The notes beneath the pieces were generated by a model. It ran no database searches. It was not told where the DNA came from and saw only the letters and a program-made list of their open reading frames with translations. A DNA stretch of 64,000 bases from contig CM046354.1 in NCBI GenBank assembly GCA_025403435.1, positions 17,176,424-17,240,423 on the forward strand. The letters are read 5' to 3'. The translations under genes were made by a program, and so were the position numbers. The stretch's first letter is position 1; every line of letters starts with the position of its first letter. This document shows positions 24,310 to 35,923 of this stretch, one piece after another. The stretch is from Artocarpus heterophyllus (taxonomy: Eukaryota; Streptophyta; Magnoliopsida; Rosales; Moraceae).

Positions 24310-25425
24310 GTCTCTGCTTAGTGGGGAGAAAATACATGAGCTTCTTATTTGCTAAATACATGAGCTTCTTATTTGCTCTATGCGCGCGCGTGTGTGTATG
24401 TACGGGGGCTCGGGGAGCTCACTATTGTCTATCATATCTGATCCATTTGGAAATGGCTTGAAAACCTCATGTTTGAAAGACTTAGAAATGATTCTTCTTC
24501 CAGTGACATTTCTGAACAGGCTTGAGCTTCTTCCTCCTGCTTGCTTGTAAAATACAGGCGTCCAAGTACAAACAAGGCCTTCATTTTGATTGCATTTTTT
24601 ATTATCTTTAATATCTACTATACTGGTTTTAAACATTTTCCATGCAATTTCTGATGATCTTATGTTGCGCCCCTCAACAATATGGTTCAATCGAAGCCTT
24701 TCCTCGGCTAAATAGTTTCTCTAATTAGACTAATTCTATTCATGGAGTTCCCTAAAAGAAAAAGAGGAAAAAAAAAAAGATATTATTCATGCGCTTAAAA
24801 GAAACTTGGGAATTAACTTCATCAACGTTCTAGAATTTTTGCCATTGAATTTTTTTTTCCCTAGATCTACGAAAAACGAACTGCTTGTGACCTTTGATTG
24901 TTTGAACAGCACATGCATGATAATGTCATGTGCATTAGTTTGTTCTGCTTTTCTATGGCCATCCACTCTTTTATTGAACAGGATTGCATTATGATTGCTC
25001 TGTACCACTGTGTCGCTTGGAGCTCTCATTTTCATTGCACTGTATGTGTTAATTCATCCACCTTCTAATGACCTTGTCTATACATTGATCAACTTTGCGA
25101 AAGCTTATCTTGTCGTTCAAGATTTTAACAATTTGCAAAACCCAAAAACAAATACGAAGCTTAATAAGTATTTCATAGCTGAAATTTGGAACATGTTCCT
25201 GGTATTCAAATAAGCCTACCCCTACTTGCAGCTGCGGACAGGAGTTAAGGGGGCAAAAAAAAAAAAAAAAAAAAAGATTGTTGAAACCCAAAAACAAGAT
25301 TAATCAAGTAATTTGTGTTTCTTCAGATAAAAAAAAAAAAAAAAAGTATTGTGTTTCTCGATTAAAAGAACAGCTTGCATTAAGGTTTAGGATCATGGTA
25401 CTTTGGATTACAACTGACTAAACAA
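24310..25425 (+). other. 3' flank of SDE3-like copy B
   Basis: Conserved between units B, C and D but without a recognisable gene. Immediately after the stop, a shifted frame reads PAFCESLLSGEKI, faintly like the helicase region after motif III, so a frameshifted remnant is possible. A 24-bp tandem duplication (24330-24353, 24354-24377) occurs only in B, and an alternating GC/GT tract lies near 24383-24400. A 72-codon frame at 24995-25213 is shared by all units but resembles nothing known. Poly-A runs lie at about 25257 and 25329. Confidence 0.6.
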
Positions 25426-25439
25426 AAGGGAAGATAAAT

Positions 25440-25695
25440 CCCAAAAATATTCATATCTCGCGATTCTTCATCCACCGATGCAGAAAATGCTCCAGTTTTC
25501 CATCTTCCCTTTAGGAGGACTTCCAGTCCAACCACAAGATCCTCGAGCTCATCTGCCTCTTCCACTGCCCTTCATCCCTCGATCTCTCCTCCCTCCTCGA
25601 CCACTTTAATGTCGCCTCCAAGTCTTACTCCTATGCCCTCATCCACCGCTGCTTTGCTTTCTCTCGTGCCGATTCTCATCTCCAATTCAATCGTA
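25440..25695 (+). pseudogene. TRS120-like (TRAPPII subunit) gene fragment, unit B
   Basis: One frame reads EDFQSNHKILELICLFHCPS, then LDLSSLLDHFNVASKSYSYA and LIHRCFAFSRADSHL. This matches, as I recall the family, an N-terminal stretch of plant TRS120, the TRAPPC9 homologue of the TRAPPII vesicle-tethering complex. The preceding text in another frame (ISRFFIHRCRK and LQFSIFPLGGLP) continues the same similarity upstream with a frameshift between. Only about 85 codons of a protein over 1,000 residues long are present, without start or downstream exons. It is a captured or degenerate exon, not a working gene. Copies occur at 47180-47435 and 57181-57436. Confidence 0.6.
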
Positions 25696-26127
25696 GTAAT
25701 ATTTTGTTTCTTCCATTTTGCATTTCTGAAGTTTGGATTTTTGTTATAATTAAAAAATTCTACGGGAGTTGTAACATTTTTGGGTCGAAGCAAGTCGGAT
25801 AAACCCTTACGAAGTTGAGGGGCCTTTTATATAAAGAGTTTGTGCCTTTTGTGGTGCGTTTCACAAATCAAAAGTGTGGATTACCACCACCTAAAAAAAA
25901 GAAAATTTTGAATATTCAAATGTAATTAATGTATCAAGTTAGGATTTTTTTTTTGTTTGGTTTTGTTGTTTGTTGATGTGAATATGGATTATAATTTTTT
26001 ATTTTCGTTTTTGTTTTTGCTTCCTTTTTTTGAAATAGGCATTCCATGTTTTTTTTTTTCCAATAAATATGGTATTAACTTAGAAATATTGTATTTTCTG
26101 ACCACTAGCAACATCGTTGGTGCCGGT
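25696..26127. other. Spacer between the TRS120 fragment and the inverted LTR arms, unit B
   Basis: AT-rich with T-runs near 25946 and 26049. No gene is seen. In unit D the second T-run is replaced by a long (AT)n tract. Confidence 0.5.
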
Positions 26128-27450
26128 TGTAATGACCCGATTGTTCAAGCCGTTACTTAGTTCTGATATGTTATTCTTAATCATACTTACTTGTAAAATA
26201 TGAAATAATCTTTTCTTAACACATAATTATGTTTCTTAGCGGTCGCCGAAAATATTTTAAAAACACTAGTTTACTCATAATTATAAAACACGTACTCAAA
26301 TTGTCTTGCCAAAAGCGGCTTTAGCTTACAGCTAGATCATCAAGTACTATATAAAATAAATAGTATTTCAAAAAGCAGAATTTAAATTGCAACAGCATCC
26401 ATAGCCTGACCAATGCATTTGTCCAACCACTGCACCCAACTCATCAATCATTCATATCAATCTCCTAGCAAGATTTCCTATAGCATGAAGAACTAGATGA
26501 GCTTTTGCTCAATAAGTCCAAACATTTCTTACAAAAACATTGCTCGAATTATGGCCCATATAATTAATAGAAGACCTATAAAATTTATCAGATTTATTTA
26601 TTAATTTATTTAGTTTAATAATTATTTTAATGCTAAAATTCTATTGGCTATGAAGGGTTGCAACTCTTAGTAAAAGATTTGTCTACATCTGAAGAGATGT
26701 TTGCTTTGATGGAAAGGCACCTATTGAGGGTCTATAAATAAAAATCTAGTCTTCTCTCCACCCAATCAATTTTGTATTCTTTCTCTTCATCAGAAAATAC
26801 GTTAAAAGAAATAATTGTAGGTTTAGGAAGAGAAACTGGGTTCTTCTTCTCTAACAAACTTTCTGTTCAAGGGTTCTCTGCAAATTGAAGCCATGAATCA
26901 AGGTAATTATTGAATTCTAAGATTTTTGACAATTATAGATATTAAAGTTTTACAAACATTTCTTAAATGAATAGTAGCAATAACACAATGCATGATTCTA
27001 ATTATGCTTAATAAAGAACATTTTATTATTATTCTATGTGTTTTGAATTATGGGCCCAAGTGGTCGTACCAGATGCAGCAATCATTGAACATCAAGATTG
27101 TATCTTAACTTAACTTAATGCTCCCCTTGGGTCGGGAGAATTTTGATCCTCACCTAAATGGATGTTGGTACGACACTCAATTATCTTATTTTGATTATGT
27201 TGACTTGAGGTTGTTAGATTGCCAGTCTTGTAAACTTAGAAAACATATTGTATGTCATGACTTGGTTTCTAAAGTAATATGCATAACAAATGTAATTGCA
27301 AACCACACATGAATAAAGCCTATGAAAAATCATTTTTTTTATACTATAGGTGAGGTTTGAAACTTAATTGAACCTTACACTAGCGTTTCAATTTAAATCA
27401 TTCCCTTGATTAGTCAGCTCTGTGTCTTATTTAAGCAACACCCAATTACA
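26128..27450 (+). repeat. Left arm of LTR-derived inverted repeat, unit B
   Basis: Begins TGTAATGACC, the same start as the LTR of the Gypsy element read on its coding strand. Apart from a solo-LTR insertion (26541-26959), about 900 bp align with the reverse complement of 40008-40896. Aligned landmarks include GAGCTTTTGCTCA, GGGCCCAAGTG and CATATTGTATGT. A large part of an LTR of a related family is the likely source. Confidence 0.78.
26541..26954 (+). mobile_element. Copia-type solo LTR in the left arm, unit B
   Basis: 414 bp flanked by AACAT (26536-26540 and 26955-26959). Termini are TG (here TGCTCGAATT; TGTTAGAATT in C and D) and TTTTACA. It contains a TATA-like CTATAAATA near 26732. The other arm lacks it, which confirms insertion. 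Relative to C and D it has a 24-bp deletion near 26903. Confidence 0.85.
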
Positions 27451-28153
27451 AAACACCTACCAAACACAAATTACACAATTAAAAACACAAAAAAAAAAAA
27501 ACTAAGAAACTAACAAAGAAAACATAAAAAAAAATTGATAGAAAAATATGTGAAATTAAATGCTTAATTTATTATAAACGTTGAGATAAACAACTTTCAT
27601 TAAGAAACGTTCCTCAAATTCCATTTGGATCAAGTCGAAAAACATAATTTTCTATTTTGGTCACACCTTCAAGACATTTAGTTTTAACAAAAGTTAAAAC
27701 ACAAAAGTTGTATATCTTATCAAAATTGTTAACTTTTGTGAAATGAGATTTCTATAAATTCCACATGGATTTTTAGTTATAGAATTTACGAGGTTTAATC
27801 ATAAAATTTTAAAGTAGTAAAAAGGAGAAAAACTTTTTAAAATTGTTTGAATCTAACAAAGGACCTTCTAAAAATTTTAATCTTTGCAAAAAAACTAAAT
27901 GTTACGTTATAAAACAATTCTTTTTGATTCTAGGGTTAATCAAGATTTTTATATTTCAGGCCAATTGCAAACCTACAAAACAAAATTTTTCGCAAGGTAT
28001 GATTGGTTTTCTACACTGCCATAGGAGTGAGTAGCCATAGAGATTAGCCCAACGAAGTTTGAAATATTTCGAAACTAGTTGAGAGTAAAATCTTATTAAA
28101 TGGTTAAAACAAACTCTAAATTTATCATTTTTGCTCAAAGTCCTTAAGTGAAT
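27451..28153. other. Loop between inverted arms, left part (unit B)
   Basis: Non-coding. It resembles the body of a Gypsy-type LTR, for example the text ACAAAAGTTGTATATCTTATC. It ends with TGAAT (28149-28153), the left target-site duplication of the Gypsy insertion. Confidence 0.55.
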
Positions 28154-31100
28154 TGTCACAATCCGCCTTTTTGAAGGCTGTGAAAGACTTTTTTTTTTCA
28201 TACTTACGTATAGGTGTAAAACTCAAAAATTTTTTTCTTTAAAAAAATAAGCCATTCATGTGAAGTTTAGCAACTGATCAGGTGTAAACAGATACATATA
28301 TTTACATAACACACTCCATTTTCCAATACTATTACTAAATATTCTCGAGATAGGTTTTGATATATTTAAATATGTTCAGCTCTCGCATAGCACGTTCAAA
28401 GAAAACAAGTTTAAAATATACAGTAGCAGAAACGTAACTGTGGCGGCATCCATACCCATCTCCTCATTACTCATCACCCTCCGCCAGCTCATCAGTGACT
28501 TGGTTCTGACCTTTTAGTAGGAATACCTATAGCATGAAATACTTAATGAGCTTACGCCTAGTAAGTCCCATATAACCCACATGCTCATTCAATAAAATAC
28601 ATGAACCATTTATGCTTTCTTATAAACCTTCTTTATCATTTTCATTTCTTATCTTTAACTAGGGCCCGAGTGTTCGTACCATTGCGCACTTAGGTCTACG
28701 TAACACCGTGATCATACTATATCCTTGAACTCTTCTTGAGTCAGGAGTCGGTACGACACCTTTCTTCATTTCTGGTGACATAATTACCAGCCCAATTATT
28801 ATGGTTAACATACCATGCATGAAGTGACAAATGCATGTTATACACCATACATAAATACTCTTGTACGAAATAGTACACACTGGTACATACTTTTATACTT
28901 ACAAGTATACGTTAACATCAACACCAGTATACTAAATAATATACACACAGGTATATGTATACGCATAGGTATACACCAACATGCTTATAAATACTCATGT
29001 CATAGCATACACATAGGTATATACCTTGTTATACACACAGGGATATATATACATATGTCACATTTTATACCTACGATTCTATACTGTAGGTGGAATGAGT
29101 ACTTACTTAATTTAAACGTTGGGTAATTCAACCTCGATTTTCTTCTGTCCTAAACTTCTAGGATCCTGTTGGCCAATTTCAAAGCCATTAGCCAATATGC
29201 ACTATGTTTCAACATAAAGTGATCGTTAATTAATGAACTAAGTTGCATAACTATATACAATTCTAGAAACCACTGATTTTTCTTATTTTTATCTAACTCT
29301 ACCCTATCATCTCTAACGAAGGGCAGGAATCTTTCTAATCATTACTTTTTCCCTTTTGAAACAATTTGAAGCGGTTCGGGTTATAAGGGCAAAAATGACG
29401 ATTTTGCCCTCCGTGAGCCTATTGACCTATCCGAGCTCGATTTCATTAGTTTAACGAAAACAGTCACATATTAATTTTAAAATAATACCCAAATGGCTCG
29501 GATCTCCTTATTTCATATCTACGCCCCATTTTTCATAAAACTTTACAGTTTAGCCCTAAACTAAAAATTTTTGACAATTTTGTCCCTAGGCCTAAAATTT
29601 ATCTCTTTAAACCAAAATTTTCCATTTTTCATAAGAACCATTTTTACTCAAAGTACCATATCTTAAATCATTTTGAAAAATGGCATTTTTGCCATTTTAA
29701 CATTTTTTCCAATTTTAAGAAATTCTTGAAAAATTAAAATCTCACAATCGATTGAGATTTTTGATGAACCGTCTAATATGCCTAACAGTTTTGTCGAGAT
29801 CTACAACTTTTATGTTTTAACTTTTCCCAAATTCTCACTGTTTAGGGGTGTTTTGGGGCATTTTTTAAATCTGCTGAGGGAAAGCTTTTTCTTTCAATTT
29901 AGTCCTTAGGGTATTTTTGTAAAAATTCATTTTAAAACTACCTTCCAGCCACTACATAGACAGATTCACCCCTTGTCCAAACCTTTTCTATACCAAAACA
30001 CCATTTTTGCAAAACTTAACCTTAAAATTACAAAAAGAGCATATTTTGCATAAACTACTATTTTGCATCAACAACCCATAATTTCGACAATACCATCATA
30101 CTATAAATCACATACTCATGGAATATAATCAAAACTTTGTCTAAAAACATCACATGCTTTAGAAATAATAAAGATCAAAACAAAAATTACATAAATCCAA
30201 GTTTAAGGGTTTAAAACTTACCCAAATAAAGATTTTGTGCATCAAGCCTTCCAAGGACTCCTTTGAAGCTCTTTCCTAAGCATTTTTCATGTAAAAATCT
30301 CCTTGAATCAAATCCCTCCTTAACCCATGAAAAACCTTAAGAAAACTTGAAAAAAGTTTAGGTTTTACATCAAGTTTGAAGAAATCCTTTAACCTATGCT
30401 TCTTGAATTTGGTTGGGGTCAATTTGTGCAAGATTTTGAGTTTGGAAAAATTTTCTTGAATGGTTCTCCAAGGGCTGACGAGTGGGTGAGGAAGAAAATA
30501 AGAGTAAGTTTGGCTTATTTCATAATTAATTCAAGCTTATCACAACTATGGTGACTCATCAACAATTTAATGGGCTTGCTAGATGGCAAATTGTGATTGG
30601 GCCACTTTTTGTGATGTGGTGGCCCAATAAGATTTTGTTTGGTGTCCACTTAGTGGCCCAAAAAAATTTACACTGTATAATTTTCACTAATTAGTATTTT
30701 TCCTACACTATCGTGGTCAAATCAGTGCAAACTCGTAACCTTAGACTGTGTAAACTATTTTACTGGCCTTTAGTTTACTTTTAAAGGCCAAACGTAACAT
30801 TTTTCATATCTACGTTTTCACTTAGCAGTATACTTGTACTGCGTCGGCCTCCTTTTTACTCTAGGTTGGGTTTTGGTGGACTCTATGTCTTACTCGTATT
30901 CTAAGTATCCATTCGTTTGTATCATAATTTTGCAATTAATTCTGATACAAAAATTATTTTATGGGTATTATTTATAAATTTTTGAGTAATTTAACTCATA
31001 AAATTTATATTAAAAATATCCAACATGACATCATATTCACAGTGTAATATTCAATTAATACTGCTTATTTACATATTATCATAATTTTACAAAAGTTACA

Positions 31101-31177
31101 ATTTTAAGGGTAAATTCATTAATTAAACCTAATTAAATATTGGTTTTATTAATGAAAATTTTTTCCTGGTCATTACA
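28154..31177 (-). repeat. Gypsy LTR (3' LTR of the minus-strand element)
   Basis: 3,024 bp, TGTCACAATC to GGTCATTACA on the plus strand, matching 36898-39894. It includes a degenerate ACACAGGTATA-type repeat at 28860-29060, which creates a spurious 103-codon frame. Confidence 0.93.
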
Positions 31178-31193
31178 ATCTACCTTCCTTAAA
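31178..31193 (-). other. Gypsy polypurine tract
   Basis: The minus strand reads AAGGAAGGTAGAT directly before the 3' LTR. Confidence 0.75.
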
Positions 31194-31220
31194 AATTTTC
31201 ATCCCCAAAAATTAAAACAA

Positions 31221-31754
31221 TTATGGGTAGACTCTTTTCATTTCATCTTCTTGTTCCCAGGTTGCTTCTTCCACTTGTTGATTACACTATAAAACTTTGA
31301 CGAGTGGTATCTTTTTATTCCTTAACTCCTTCTCTTCTCGAGCCAAGATTTGAACTGGTTTCTCTTTATAAGACAGGTTCTCTTGCACTTCAATAGGCTC
31401 ATGTTGAAGTTTATGCGATGGATCAGGTACATACTTTTTTAGCATGGATACATGGAATACATTATGTACCGATGCCATTTCTGGGGATAGGGCTAACTTG
31501 TAAGCCATGTTACCTACTTTTTCTAAGATTTCATATGGTCCAACATACCTTGGACTGAGTTTTTCCCTTTTTTTGAATCTTACTACTCCTTTCATTGGTG
31601 TTATCTTCAAAAAGACTAAGTCCCCTACTTGGAACTCTAAAGGTCTCCGTCGTCGATCAACATAACTCTTTTGTCGACTGAAAGCCATTTCCATCCGTTG
31701 ACGGATTAACTTTACATCTTTCGTTGTTCTTTGAACAAAATCTATGGTCGACAA
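31221..31754 (-). pseudogene. Gypsy integrase C-terminus and chromodomain-like end
   Basis: The frame contains QKSYVDRRRRPLEFQVGDLV, LSPRYVGPYEILEKVG and VFHVSMLKKYVPDPSH, the standard integrase C-terminal blocks, then PVQILAREEKELRNKKIPLV typical of the chromodomain start. An in-frame TAG at 31287-31289 interrupts it where a tryptophan (TGG) is usual. Reading past it gives QQVEEATWEQEDEMKRVYP, the end of the domain, up to a TAA at 31221. Confidence 0.87.
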
Positions 31755-31775
31755 CGCCTTTTTTTGGGTTTCGTA

Positions 31776-32567
31776 CTAATGTAATGGTGATCTACATCTT
31801 CTTCCATGTAGAGCTTCATATCGAGCCATACCAATGGAGGTTTGGTAACTATTATTGTACGCAAATTCGATCAAAGGAAGCTTTTTATCCCATCCTCCTT
31901 TGAAATCTAGCACACATGCTCTTAACATATCCTCCAAAGTCTGGATGGTCCTTTTCGACTGACCATCCGTTTGAGGGTGGAAAGCTGTGCTAAATGTCAG
32001 CTTCGTCCCCATTGCTTGGTGAACGCTCCTCCAAAATTTGGAAGTGAATTGGCCATCACGATCAGAAATAATGGACTTCGGGACTCCATGGTATCTAACT
32101 ACCTGGGCCATATATAATTTGGCTAGTCGTTCCACGGAACTACTGAGTTTAATGGGTAAAAAGTGTGCCGATTTGGTCAATCTATCCATGATTACCCATA
32201 TAGCATCATGTCCACCCGTAGTTTTGGGTAGCCTTGTCACCAGGTCCATTGTTATCTAGTCCCATTTTCACTCTAGGATATCTATCTTTTGCAGTTCACC
32301 TACAGATCGTTGGTGTTCAGCCTTTACCTTTTGACACGTGAGACATTTACTGACGAATCTCGCAACGTCATTCTTCATTCTATGCCACCAGTAGTACTTT
32401 TTCAAATCTTGGTACATTTTTGTAGCTCCTGGATGAGCTACATATGGTGCTTCATGAGCTTCTTGCAAGATCTGCCTTTTTAACTCCTCATCATTGGGAA
32501 TGCAGTCTGCCTTTATAATGAAGAATGCCATCTTCCAAGATGCTAAACTCTGTTCCTTTGTTCTCAA
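31776..32567 (-). pseudogene. Gypsy integrase zinc finger and catalytic core
   Basis: The frame 32268-32567 has the HHCC finger: HEAPYVAHPGATKMYQDL and CLTCQKVKAEHQ. The frame 31776-32249 has the core: WVIMDRLTKSAHFLPI, SIISDRDGQFTSKFW and HPQTDGQSKRTIQTLEDML. The third catalytic residue of the DDE triad, in family members the E of QSERT, is K here, consistent with GAA to AAA. A stop separates finger and core. Confidence 0.9.
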
Positions 32568-33096
32568 GGGCCTCAGTCTTGTATCTAAGTAGTGATGGGT
32601 TTGCTTCTTGTTGCTCTTTTAAATTCTCCAGGATAGCAGGTCGGAATGATAAATTGGCTAATCCTCTTGTAATTAGCTCTATACTCGCTTCTAGCAAGTC
32701 TTTCTGAAGAGGCTTTGGCATTAATTGCACCATTGCAAGTGAAGACGTTGCTCTACGACTGAGGGCATCGGCCACTCGGTTAGCCTTTCCAGGGTGATAT
32801 AAGATTTCACAATCGTAATCTTTAACTAGTTCTAGCCATCTTCGCTGTCTCATGTTGAGTTCCTTCTGCATGAAAATATATTTTAGACTCTGGTGGTCTG
32901 TATAAATCTCACACTTAGCTCCATACAAATAGTGACGCCAAATCTTCAGTGCAAATACGACCGTTGCTAACTCCAAGTCATGTGTGGGATAATTCCTCTC
33001 ATGATCCTTCAGCTGTCGGGATATGTGCGTCATTACTTTTCCATTTTGCATAAGTACGGCTCCTAAGCCTGTCTTTGATGCATCACTATAAATCAC
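32491..33096 (-). pseudogene. Gypsy RNase H domain
   Basis: Contains [27 protein letters not shown]-like [31 protein letters not shown] and [15 protein letters not shown]. These are the RNase H blocks of chromovirus polyproteins. The frame is open over 201 codons but cut off from the polymerase by a stop at its N side. Confidence 0.9.
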
Positions 33097-33147
33097 AAGG
33101 TTTCCTAGATTCGGATCTGGTATGGTCAGTACCGGGGCACTTGTGAG

Positions 33148-33486
33148 TCATCTTTTTAGTTCCTGGAAACTTTCTTCGCACTTCTTGGTCCATTCATATT
33201 TATCGAGAAAATCCTTGAAAATCCAATTCATGAGATCCATAAAAGCTGTCGGGGCATTAGTCAATCCAAATGGCATGACACAGAACTCGTAATGGCCATA
33301 ATGCGTTTGGAACACTGTCTTTGGCACATCTTTTTCTTTAACTCGAAGTTGATGATAACCTAAGCGTAGGTCAATCTTCGAAAACATAGATGCTCCCTTT
33401 AGTTGATCAAATAAGTCATCGATCCTTGGAAATGGGTACTTATTTTTAATCGTGGCCTTGTTTAATTCTTGATAATCAACGCACAT
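33148..33486 (-). pseudogene. Gypsy reverse transcriptase with internal deletion
   Basis: Begins [20 protein letters not shown], then [14 protein letters not shown] (motif A aspartate present), and [15 protein letters not shown]. After FKDFLDKY the frame jumps to [15 protein letters not shown]. In intact relatives about 110 residues including the catalytic YxDD/FIDD block and thumb lie between these points. The deletion joint is near 33204. Reverse transcriptase activity is therefore lost. Confidence 0.9.
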
Positions 33487-33566
33487 TCATAAGGTTCCAT
33501 CTTTCTTCTTGACAAATAGCATTGGTGCTCCCCACGGAGAATGGCTCAACCGGATAAACCCTTTTT

Positions 33567-34364
33567 CTAGCAATTCTTGTAATTGTACTTGAAGCTCTTT
33601 GAGTTCTCCGGAGCCATACGATATGTTGCCTTCAAAATCGGAGCTGTGCCTGGCATTAAGTCAATCTCGAACAAGACCTCCCGCTCCAATGGTAAGCCCG
33701 GTAATTCGTTGGGAAACACATCGACAAATTCCCTTACTATGGGAACATTCTCTGGTCCTAACTGAGCTTCTTGGTCTTTATTTACTAAATTTACCAGATA
33801 ACTAGTGCATCCACTTTCCAACATTTTGCTTGCTTTTAACGCCGAAATTAGCGCCTTGGGAGCCTTGGGGGTCTTTCCTGAGTACACGAATTTCTCACTT
33901 CTGAAAGGTTGAAATGTAACCTTACGGTATCGGTAATTAATCTTGGCGGTATATTTCCCCAGGAAATCCATTCCCAGGATAACGTCATAATCTTGTATAT
34001 CAATTATTATCAAATCAATATACAATTCCCTTCCACAAATGATAATTGGTATATGGCGTAACCAATAATCAGAACTTAGTATTTCCCTAGAGGGGAGTGT
34101 AGTTTTAAAAGTCTGTTCTATCCCATCCCCTTCCTTTCCTATCGGTTTAGCAAACTTATATGATGCAAATGAATGCGTTGCTCCAGAATCAAATAGAATA
34201 TAGGCATCAGTGTTGGCAACAAAAAACTGACCTGTCACCGCAGTTGAAGTCCCTGCATCATCTTCTTTCTTTGTGTAAGCATATATCCGTCCACTAGGTT
34301 TCGAAGCCTCTAGACGTCCCTGATTGATGCCTGGGCCTTCAATCTGAGCTTGGATTGCATGCAA
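33567..34364 (-). pseudogene. Gypsy protease and start of polymerase
   Basis: Contains FDSGATHSFASYKFAKPIG, the active-site DSG intact, then DVILGMDFLGKYTAKINYR and VFPNELPGLPLEREV, the spacer that normally leads to the polymerase. The frame ends in YKYNYKNC because of a shift before CVDYQ. Confidence 0.88.
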
Positions 34365-34406
34365 CTGAGTTCCCTGGGTCCTTTGTTGACCTTGATTATT
34401 CTGGTT

Positions 34407-34589
34407 TTAGGGATTGGAAAAACAATTCTTGGCATAATGTCCTTCCTTGCCGTAGATGTAGCACTTATTGGTGCCAGCTTTACATTCTCCTGTATGTCTT
34501 TTCTTGCATTGACCACAGAGAGGTTTGCTATTCCCTCGATCATTAATCCTTTTTAAGGGTTGTCCCTTTGAATTCTTAGAATTATTCAT
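34407..34589 (-). pseudogene. Gypsy gag nucleocapsid zinc knuckle
   Basis: Contains LCGQCKKRHTGECKAGTNKC and CYIYGKEGHYAKNC. The family knuckle is CxxCxxxGHxxxxC; the second cysteine is Y here (TGT to TAT), so zinc binding is probably lost. It continues the gag of 34856-35500 in another frame. Confidence 0.85.
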
Positions 34590-34855
34590 GTTCCATTTCC
34601 TCTTATTGTTGGTATTGCGATTGCATCCAACTAGATAACCTTGGGATTGCCCTTGACTCGGAACGCTTCCTTGTCCTTTCGCACAACTTAGCTCTGCTTG
34701 GTTAAAACTTTTTCTTCCTTTTGGGCTTTAAAGATTCTTGCCCTTTCCTCCTTATCACGGGTTATTCTGAACTCCGCTTTCGTGGCCCTTTCAATACAAT
34801 CTTCCACGTCTTTAGGGGCTTGCCCTCCACTGTCGACTATAAGGGCAATATCGGT

Positions 34856-35500
34856 TCAAAACATCCGCATTAATCTTCTTATCCATTCTCGATCAGTAGG
34901 TACCAACTCGAGACATAGACGTGCCAATTGATTGAACCTCCTCACAGCTTCAGCCATTGACATATTGCCTTGCCATAAATTGTTAAATTCCTCTTGCTGT
35001 GCCGCCATCGTTTCTACATTAAAATAAGCTCTTCCAAATTCCTCTACAAAATCTTGCCAAGTCATTTCATCCATATTTCTTCTACGTTCCACTGACTCCC
35101 ACCATCTCTTGGCATCCTTAGTGAGAGAAAATGAAGCGCATAAAACTTTCTCACGATGATTGAGTCCCATAAATTTCAAAACCCTCTCTATGCAGGTAAG
35201 CCAATCATCGGCTTCCAGTGGGTCCGTTGATCCGTCAAATTCTAGGGCCTTCATTCGTCGGAACCTTTCGTAAAATTCAGTAGTAGGTACTATCGGAACA
35301 GCTGGTGCAGTTGGTTCTACTTGTTGGGGTGGTGGTACGGGAGGTGGAAAGTCTACACGTACCGCAAGTACGGGATGCTGGTTAGATAATTGCTCCCTTA
35401 GTCCTTGCATTTCCCGTTCTTGAGCTTGGAGCTTCTGTTGTAACTCAACAATCATGACCATCAGATCCGGGTTTACAGGTCCTCCAGGTACATCCGTCAT
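34856..35500 (-). pseudogene. Gypsy gag (capsid part)
   Basis: The likely start at 35500 reads MTDVPGGPVNPDLMVMIVEL, followed by a heptad-like stretch. Then come ALEFDGSTDPLEADDWLTCI, ERVLKFMGLNHREKV and KRWWESVE of Retrotrans_gag, and VRRFNQLARLCLELVPTDRE. The frame runs open to 34856, where a shift separates it from the zinc-knuckle part. Confidence 0.88.
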
Positions 35501-35923
35501 CGATAATAATCTTATATGCCTACCGCACATTGTCATTATTGCGTCAGCATATATTATTAACTTAATAGTATTCATTAAATAAATGCATATATATCAACAT
35601 AATATGAATACATGCCAACATGAACAACAACATGAACTTAATATCTCATCCCATACATTTCATTAACTTCTTTCTTTTCTTTTCCATTTCTCATTAACAA
35701 AACATTACATAAGGAAATAACATGTATACTGTCTTTACTTTCTTACATAAACATTTCATATCATTTTTGGGAGCAGTTATCTCTTCTGGCTAACATGTAT
35801 ACTATCGCTGAGAAGGATACCACTTGTCGGAGATACACTCATATACAAGGACAAGAAGATCAAAACTGTACTAGTCATACATCTATATACATTTAAATAC
35901 ACATGAGCCTTCATAGGTTTTTT

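Noticed and set aside
24995..25213. 72-codon frame conserved in units B, C (46740) and D (56743)
   Set aside because: C and D are identical at the DNA level across the whole region, so conservation is not evidence of coding; no recognisable domain.
28860..29060. CRISPR-like or satellite array
   Set aside because: Repeats are degenerate, unevenly spaced, part of an LTR, and the genome is a plant's.
28815..29126. 103-codon frame and its counterpart at 37555-37776
   Set aside because: Both lie in the LTRs of the Gypsy element and are generated by a degenerate ACACAGGTATA-type repeat.
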